Shown in pieces: positions 36,155 to 42,236 of a stretch of 42,236 nt of DNA. The stretch lies in IMG/VR virus record IMGVR_UViG_3300025087_000156, positions 1-42,236 of that record; one strand, 5' to 3'. Both the position numbers and the translations under genes were made by a program. Every line of letters begins with the position of its first letter. The stretch's first letter is position 1. The stretch is from a virus. The notes under the pieces were generated by a model. The model saw only the letters and a list, made by a program, of their open reading frames with translations. It made no database searches and was not told where the DNA came from.

Positions 36155-39100
36155 TGGATGACACTGCTACTGCTTCTTCTACTTTATTAGAACGTGTTAA
36201 GCGTAAGTATCCCGCCTTGCCGTCTCAACCGCCATTAGCTATACCGCAAAAAGCTGACGGTTCTTTATTGGAACGGATTAAGAATAAATATCCTTCAAAG
36301 CAAGAAGCAATCCCGAAGCCGATTTTTGAGCAACCTAAAATGGATGTGCCTACACCTGAATTAAAGAAAGAAGCAATCCGAACAAAAGCGGAAGTGTTTG
36401 AAAGAATGAAGATGCTTTCGCCAGAATTTGCTACTGAGATGGGGAAGATAGAGGAAATGGGTGGGGTAAAAGAATTAGGTATTTTAACGCCTTATGCTGG
36501 CAATAAAGAACAACTGCAAAAAGATGTGGAGCAATTTTATGTAACGGGTGAAGGGACATCACAGTTAAGGGATTTAGCCAAAAGGACACTTGAGAATATT
36601 GAGGCAAAACGAAAAGGGGAAATAGAACACGCAAAAGCGAGAGGGGGATATATACCACAACGGCAAGATTTTTCTAATGAGCAAGATTATCAGGATGCTC
36701 TTTCTTATGTAGCGCCTCAGATAAGAACAGCAATGAGATTAGCTGAAGCAGGAAAACCATTCGTAGAAACACCCTTACCTGTTACTGGCAAATTAGCAGA
36801 AACATTAGAAAAAGGCACAGAAGAGCAGATTGAAAAGGGTAGCACTTGGGGTGCATTGTGGCGAACTATGGCAAGAGGGGTTATACCCAAAACTCTGCCA
36901 GAATTAGCGGAATTATATGGGGCTGGTAAGGTTTTAGAGCCAGTAGGCATAGGACTAAAAGCTGGATTGGGTAAAGTAATAGGTGAGGTTGGGACAAAGC
37001 CAATATCTGAACTTATCCCTAAACCTAAACTTACAGCACAGCAGTTATCCGAAATGTTGGCAAAGGAAAGATTTTTTAGGGAAGGTGTTGCTGGTCGTCC
37101 AATGGCACGAGAAATACCTACGGCAGAATTTAAGCCGATAGAGAAACCTGAAGCTATCCCAATACCTAAAGAGCAGATAATATCTGAAACAAAGCCATTA
37201 CCAGAACGGATAGCGGAAATAATAAAAGAAATTAAGCCCATTACTGCTCAAGAGGGAATTCCACTACCTAAAGAGGTTACTACGGCGAAAGTTGAGGGAC
37301 AACCCCCTCCTATTCCTACCGAACCTATCGGAGAGGTTTCTGGGGGATTAAAGGAATTTATAGATAGTAAGGTAAGTCAGCAGTCAGGGTTTTCCCCAAA
37401 TGCCAATTATTTCAATACTCCAAAGTTACAATCTGTAAAGGGGGTGGCTTGGCGTGGAATGGGACAGAAAGAACTTGATAAGGTTATTTCGGGAGAGATT
37501 GTATATAAAGGAGGGGTTGCTGGGAGAGCTAATAGCTTTGCTCCTACTCCTGGGAGTGCTACACAGTATATAACTTCCTCAAAAGGTAAGTTTTTAGTTG
37601 AATTTAATAATATAGGAGAAGCGAAAGGTGAAACTATTACAAAGCCAGCCAACGCTAATAACATAGTTTCTGTAAAACGGTGGGATGGGGCTAAATTTAC
37701 TGATGTAACATCTGAATATTTAACAAAATTGCATAATAGATTAAAGGGTGAAGTGAAGCTCCCTCTTCCTCCCGCTACTAAACTGCCAACTAAACCATCC
37801 ATAAAGATACCAGAGTTAAAAGGTGAGCCAGTGATAGGTAAAATAGAAGGTAAGGATGTTCTTCGTCCAGAGCCAGAAATGGCTGGCGTGGGGCTGTCAA
37901 TACAGCCGATTGAAAGTGTAGGTAAAGCGAAAATACCTGTTATAAAAAGTAGTGGGTGGGATAAATTCAGATTTAATACTACAAACAACTTGCACTATTT
38001 TGATAAATTACTACCTCGTGATATAAGTAAAAAGATTACAGAAAGGTTCTATACTGCCAAGCAGGTAGCTGGGACTACTGCAATGGAGTTTGAGAAGGGG
38101 CTTATTTCTTATGCGGAACTGATGAGAACGGGCAATATTAAACGTATTGGCGGTATGCCGTTTGGACAAATCATAAGGGGGCTTGAAAAAAAGAAGCTAT
38201 TTGTAAAGACAGATGCCTTTGCAAAGGCAATGACAATGCAGGAACGTAACCCAGAATTGCTGAAGTCGTTAGAGGAACAATTAAAGAAAACGCCAGCGGA
38301 TGAGAGGTTGTTGCTCAAACAAAAAGCGGTAAGAGAGGAGTTAGCTCGAGCATTAAATACTATAGAAGAAATGAAGGCAAATGGCGAGGCACAACAGATT
38401 TTACCATATCTGCGTGAGATTCGCAAAAATGAGAGGGCAATGATACAGGACTTATATGACGCCAAAATAATCAATAAGGATACGTTGGGCAATCTGAATA
38501 AGCCCGAATGGTATGTTCCGCTTGAGAGGGTATTTGAGGGGCTTGAAGATGACGTTTCACTAAAATTTGTAGATGAGTTGAAAGGTATAACAGGACAAAC
38601 GGAGATTGCCAATATATTTACATCTATATCCCGTAAACGTTACATTATAAATAAGCTAATAGAGAATAATACAATGAAGTCGCTTATTGGTGAGGAAGCG
38701 GTTAGGCAGGGATGGGCAAGAAGAATTACAGGTAAAATGGAGAGAAAGTCCCAAGAGGCAGAGCAATATCTAATCAGAACTAAAGTAGACGGCACCCCAG
38801 TAACTTTTGCTCTAAATCCTAATGATATAGTTGGTAAGGAATTAGCACAAAGTTTAAGGGCATTTACTCCTATTCAGCTTAACGCTGTTCTTAAATTTTC
38901 TAATGTTCTTACTAAAGCATTGCAATGGTCTATAACAAGAAATCCTGCATTTTGGGCGGTGCGGAATATAGCAAGGGATGTTCCAATGCAGATGTTTGCA
39001 TCCAAGACGGGCAGTAATTTGATTTCTCCAGCTGTAACGACGTTTAAGCGTATTATAAAAGACCCTAAAGTAATGAAGTATCTTGATGAGTTTGAGTTAT

Positions 39101-40092
39101 TAGGGATGAAGGGTAGCACATTTTACGATTTTACTTCACGTGAAGAATTAGAAAAAATGGTAGGGGCTCAGTTTAAGAAGCCCGCTAAAGTATATGGGAT
39201 AAAATCATTAGCTAATTTTTATGAGCAGTTAGTTAAAGAGGGGGAATTATTATCAAGGTTTAATGAGTTTGTTAGGGCAAGAGAGAAGGGCATAAACCCT
39301 CTGCGAGCCGCACAAATGGCAAGAGAGGTAACCGTTAATTTTGCAAGAGAGGGTATGATTTCTCGGCAGATAGGAACGTTGATACCATTTTTTGGCGCAG
39401 GTGTTCAGGGAGCGTCCAGAGCATATCGCCTTATAGGTGAAAACCCTCGCAAGTTTGCATTACTTACTGCTACATTTATAACTACACCTTCAGTAATTGA
39501 ATGGTATCTTAATAGGGATAATCCTACGTGGCGTAATAATATAGCCCGCCAAAGATACTATACGATTGATATTGGGGATAGAGTTATACTTATTCCTAAA
39601 TTGTTTGAGATTGGTGCTATGTTTGGCACAATTCCAACATATATACTTGACTATATTTATGATAGAGACCCTAAAGCTGCGCTCCGTATAGCAGATACGA
39701 TATTAGGGCAAATTCCAGGCACGCAGGCAAAACTTACTGAAGATATTGGCATTCCTACACCTATACCTGGCTGGAGTGTGCCTCTGATAGAACAACTCGT
39801 AAATAAGAAATTATTTACTGGAAGAGAAATAGTTCCTTACGGATTACAGCGAAAACCCGCAGAACGGCAGTATAGGGAATGGACACCAATGTGGGTTAGA
39901 GAGTTGGCGGGCAAGGTTGGGATGTCGCCATTGCGATTACAAGCTTTAATAGAAGGCGTAATGCCAGGTATAAGTAGAAGTGTAATGATGGCTACTACGC
40001 CTGAAGATATATCTGCGGGGGAACGATTTGGGCGGTTGATGGGCGCTATTTCTCCCAAGCCTAAAGAATATAAATCACCTAAAAGAAGATGA
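36154..40092 (+). CDS. Giant internal virion protein (LPD38-like) with possible ADP-ribosyltransferase-like insert
   Basis: The 1312-aa product starts with two copies of a short motif, LLERVKRKYP (12-21) and LLERIKNKYP (38-47). A Pro/Lys-rich helical region follows. Residues about 425-525 (AWRGMGQKELDKVISGEI, SFAPTPGSATQYI, KFLVEFNN) resemble an ADP-ribosyltransferase-like domain, with WRG and SFA in the places of the R and STS motifs but no clear ExE. The rest is helical, ending in a region (about 920-1300: ITRNPAFWAVRNIARDV, VNFAREGMISRQIGTLIPFF) typical of LPD38 polyvalent/ejection proteins. It is likely injected with the DNA. Confidence 0.7.
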   Translation: MDDTATASSTLLERVKRKYPALPSQPPLAIPQKADGSLLERIKNKYPSKQEAIPKPIFEQPKMDVPTPELKKEAIRTKAEVFERMKMLSPEFATEMGKIEEMGGVKELGILTPYAGNKEQLQKDVEQFYVTGEGTSQLRDLAKRTLENIEAKRKGEIEHAKARGGYIPQRQDFSNEQDYQDALSYVAPQIRTAMRLAEAGKPFVETPLPVTGKLAETLEKGTEEQIEKGSTWGALWRTMARGVIPKTLPELAELYGAGKVLEPVGIGLKAGLGKVIGEVGTKPISELIPKPKLTAQQLSEMLAKERFFREGVAGRPMAREIPTAEFKPIEKPEAIPIPKEQIISETKPLPERIAEIIKEIKPITAQEGIPLPKEVTTAKVEGQPPPIPTEPIGEVSGGLKEFIDSKVSQQSGFSPNANYFNTPKLQSVKGVAWRGMGQKELDKVISGEIVYKGGVAGRANSFAPTPGSATQYITSSKGKFLVEFNNIGEAKGETITKPANANNIVSVKRWDGAKFTDVTSEYLTKLHNRLKGEVKLPLPPATKLPTKPSIKIPELKGEPVIGKIEGKDVLRPEPEMAGVGLSIQPIESVGKAKIPVIKSSGWDKFRFNTTNNLHYFDKLLPRDISKKITERFYTAKQVAGTTAMEFEKGLISYAELMRTGNIKRIGGMPFGQIIRGLEKKKLFVKTDAFAKAMTMQERNPELLKSLEEQLKKTPADERLLLKQKAVREELARALNTIEEMKANGEAQQILPYLREIRKNERAMIQDLYDAKIINKDTLGNLNKPEWYVPLERVFEGLEDDVSLKFVDELKGITGQTEIANIFTSISRKRYIINKLIENNTMKSLIGEEAVRQGWARRITGKMERKSQEAEQYLIRTKVDGTPVTFALNPNDIVGKELAQSLRAFTPIQLNAVLKFSNVLTKALQWSITRNPAFWAVRNIARDVPMQMFASKTGSNLISPAVTTFKRIIKDPKVMKYLDEFELLGMKGSTFYDFTSREELEKMVGAQFKKPAKVYGIKSLANFYEQLVKEGELLSRFNEFVRAREKGINPLRAAQMAREVTVNFAREGMISRQIGTLIPFFGAGVQGASRAYRLIGENPRKFALLTATFITTPSVIEWYLNRDNPTWRNNIARQRYYTIDIGDRVILIPKLFEIGAMFGTIPTYILDYIYDRDPKAALRIADTILGQIPGTQAKLTEDIGIPTPIPGWSVPLIEQLVNKKLFTGREIVPYGLQRKPAERQYREWTPMWVRELAGKVGMSPLRLQALIEGVMPGISRSVMMATTPEDISAGERFGRLMGAISPKPKEYKSPKRR

Positions 40093-42236
40093 CAATATTA
40101 ACTAATGAACCGATAAGGTTGTTTAAGGATACAGATAATTGGGATGGCAAACTCGTTGCTAACTTTAGGAATTTAGAATTTGCTCTTGAAGACATAACCT
40201 CACTAATTGGTGAAGTAGATGCAAGGGGACGGCTTGTTAATAACAGAGGATTTAATATAGGGCGAATGCAACTTTATCCTTATATTAACTTATCTAATAC
40301 TGACCTTGTCCAAAATTTCCTTGTATTAGAGCCACGATTTTCAGGAGAGGAGGCGGGATTTTGGATACATCCATATACGATAGATAGTGGAGAGTCGCAG
40401 ATAGTATTATCCGAAGATGTCAACTTGCAGACGGGGTCAGCTCTAAAATTAGAGGCAAGTGCATTAGACGGGACTGTGAGTATTTCGTCTATATTTCTTG
40501 GCACAGTTGGAACACCACAGCCGTTAGTGTTTAATGTAACTAATTTGACTGGTTCAACATACACACTAACAGAAGCAATGCGAATAGATACGAACTATGA
40601 TGTTCAGATTGGCGATACAGGGACTATTCTTACTTCTACAGAGCGACTGCATATAACTAAAGACGGAGGGGCGAGTGGGGCGTCTGCGGTAGTTATAGAG
40701 AATTCTAATAGCACTGGCGGGCAATCTAAATCCGCACAATTAGTATTAGCGAGCAATAATTCTGCAAAGTGGAGTATAGAAACAGATATTGGCAGGGCTG
40801 GAACACATAACTTTGGCATAAGGGACTTAACCGTAAATAAACCAAGAATGTGGTTTGATGCAAGTTATGGGCATTTATATATTGGCAGAGATACTGACAA
40901 TACCATAGTTAGCGCTGAAAGTGGGACAAGAGTTCTTTCCCTCGAAGCACCAACTAATTCTCGCCTACTCCTACGCACTACACTTGACCCAGCTGTTGCT
41001 AGTAGCGGCGACCCTTATACAGTTCAAGTTGCCTTTGGTCAAGATTTAGGTGTTGGCGGTGTTATACAGAGCGGGTCGGGTCAGCAGTCGTGGTTGCTAA
41101 TACATCATCTCACGGACACTCATTCTGCACAGCTAACTTTTGGTGCTGGACATATAGATATATCACATACTTATAGTTCTGTTAGGTCGGCATCTACTTC
41201 ATTTTGGCAGAGGGGGTTAGTAGTCGGCGATGCCCATACAGGATTAGCTTTAGGGAGTATATCTCCAGCATTCTCCGCCTATGGAACGTGTCTTTTAATC
41301 AATGATAACCAGCCACGTATATTATTTCAAGATTTAGACCAACTTACTGCAACACAGCACTTAAATGGTGAGGGGCTATTTACTATTGATTGTGGCGGAG
41401 ATGTAATGGCATTTAAACGTAGCACTACTACGGATAGCTGGGTAAGTGCGGATATGCTTGTTCTTAATAGTGGTGGCGTTAAGCAAGTCGGAGCGAGTGC
41501 TAATACGCAGGGTGATATACTATATTTTAACGGGTCTAATTGGGTGGCTCTTGGCTACGGAACGAGTGGGCAATTCCTTAAAACACAGGGAATTGGTGCT
41601 AATCCTATCTGGGCAGACGAGGCGGGTGTAGGTGATATGCTAAAGTCCGTTTACGATACTGATAATGACGGAATAGTTGATAACAGCGAATTAGTAGGCG
41701 GTAAAGCTGAAACGGAGTTTGCGTTACTTGCGGGAAGGGCAGGTGGGCAAATTTTATATGGTGGAACGGCAACTACGGAAGAATTACATTTATATGACAA
41801 TCCTACTAATAATAATGGTGTAAAGATATATCAAAATGGGCTGGGCGATAAGCACGTAGAATTGCTCATAAATAGTGGTTCATATTTCAGAGTAACACAC
41901 GCCAATACAGGTGAGGATTATGCCTTTGCAGGCGTGCCAATGATAATAAGAACAAGCGGGGCGAGTTTTCCAGTGGCTTCGGCAATACTTGAACTGTTCA
42001 GCACTACACAGGGATTTTTACCCCCACGAATGACTACTGCTCAAAGGGATTTAATTGGCACACCCGTAGCTGGGCTTATTATTTACAATGCAACTACTAA
42101 TGAGTTAAATGAATATAACGGGAGTGGCTGGGTAGCATTATTACCTACTGCACTTGCAAGTGCGAAACTTTTTGTAGGCAATGGTTCTGGTGTAGCTACA
42201 GCAGTAACCTTATCTGGTGATGTAACTAATGACAAT
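40089..42236 (+). CDS. Tail fibre protein, N-terminal part (3' end outside window)
   Basis: ATG 40089 overlaps the previous stop (ATGA). The frame stays open for 716 codons to the last base. The first about 130 residues (LFKDTDNWDGKLVANFRNLEF) probably attach to the virion. Later parts are beta-rich with fibre modules: QGDILYFNGSNWVALGYGT, VYDTDNDGIVDNSELVGGKA, ALLAGRAGGQILYGGTAT and RMTTAQRDLIGTPVAGLIIYN. It continues in sense at the window start (3-1205), so the complete protein exceeds 1100 residues. Binds the host surface by inference. Confidence 0.85.
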   Translation, partial: MTILTNEPIRLFKDTDNWDGKLVANFRNLEFALEDITSLIGEVDARGRLVNNRGFNIGRMQLYPYINLSNTDLVQNFLVLEPRFSGEEAGFWIHPYTIDSGESQIVLSEDVNLQTGSALKLEASALDGTVSISSIFLGTVGTPQPLVFNVTNLTGSTYTLTEAMRIDTNYDVQIGDTGTILTSTERLHITKDGGASGASAVVIENSNSTGGQSKSAQLVLASNNSAKWSIETDIGRAGTHNFGIRDLTVNKPRMWFDASYGHLYIGRDTDNTIVSAESGTRVLSLEAPTNSRLLLRTTLDPAVASSGDPYTVQVAFGQDLGVGGVIQSGSGQQSWLLIHHLTDTHSAQLTFGAGHIDISHTYSSVRSASTSFWQRGLVVGDAHTGLALGSISPAFSAYGTCLLINDNQPRILFQDLDQLTATQHLNGEGLFTIDCGGDVMAFKRSTTTDSWVSADMLVLNSGGVKQVGASANTQGDILYFNGSNWVALGYGTSGQFLKTQGIGANPIWADEAGVGDMLKSVYDTDNDGIVDNSELVGGKAETEFALLAGRAGGQILYGGTATTEELHLYDNPTNNNGVKIYQNGLGDKHVELLINSGSYFRVTHANTGEDYAFAGVPMIIRTSGASFPVASAILELFSTTQGFLPPRMTTAQRDLIGTPVAGLIIYNATTNELNEYNGSGWVALLPTALASAKLFVGNGSGVATAVTLSGDVTNDN

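Noticed and set aside
36717-37988. Long - strand frames (174 and 193 codons)
   Set aside because: Shadows of the 1312-aa virion protein gene, with no ribosome sites and no plausible operon.

Overview
The window is almost all of the genome of a tailed phage with a short-tail (podovirus-like) virion plan. It carries terminase, portal, scaffold, HK97-fold capsid, head-tail adaptor, nozzle, ejection proteins and tail fibre in the usual order. I see no integrase, excisionase or partition genes, so a virulent lifestyle is likely. The sequence is AT-rich, uses the standard code and has strong AAGGAG-type ribosome sites, so the host is a bacterium. The host group cannot be named from the sequence. 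The tail fibre gene runs off the right end (40089-42236) and its C-terminal part opens the window (1-1205). The contig is therefore probably a circularly permuted genome opened inside the fibre gene, with a little sequence missing at the join.

Layout: (1) 1-3562, + strand: end of the tail fibre, then a run of very small genes (zinc-ribbon microproteins, single-pass membrane proteins, a lipoprotein) that probably includes the lysis functions, closed by a terminator at 3582-3618. (2) 3615-16185, almost all - strand: the early/middle operon. It encodes two small endonucleases, an HNH endonuclease, two RusA-like resolvases, a prohibitin-like SPFH membrane protein, a nucleoside deoxyribosyltransferase-like enzyme, an RNA ligase-like enzyme, an SSB, a Bet-type annealing protein, a Gam-like nuclease inhibitor and many Cys-rich small proteins, often joined by ATGA overlaps. 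One + strand gene, a sigma-70-family sigma factor of FliA/SigB type (4681-5337), is embedded here. (3) 16197-17895: about 1.6 kb without convincing genes, full of short tandem repeats, including two DnaA-box-like 11-mers, and promoters. It is the best candidate for the replication origin. (4) 17896-19499, - strand: a DUF3987-like replication ATPase and a small partner gene behind a near-consensus sigma-70 promoter and an attenuator-like leader. (5) 19843-42236, + strand: the packaging and virion operon.

How it may work together: host sigma-70 type promoters (19641-19669, 16327-16354) drive the leftward early genes. The phage sigma factor probably switches on a second promoter class, seen as TTAAAGATT...CGATAG at 19712-19740 (entrance to the virion operon) and at 4591-4620 (in front of a predicted small RNA). 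The most unusual signal is a recurrent RNA architecture. At three places (4489-4581 -, 16207-16309 -, 30213-30258 +) two inverted repeats interleave in the order A-B-A'-B' and end in a T-run, so a terminator hairpin has a loop that can pair with an upstream strand. A fourth leader (19513-19599 -) has a terminator-like stem whose 3' strand can instead pair with the ribosome-binding region. Together they suggest a phage that uses structured RNA terminators widely. I could not run folding or database searches, so functions rest on motif recognition.
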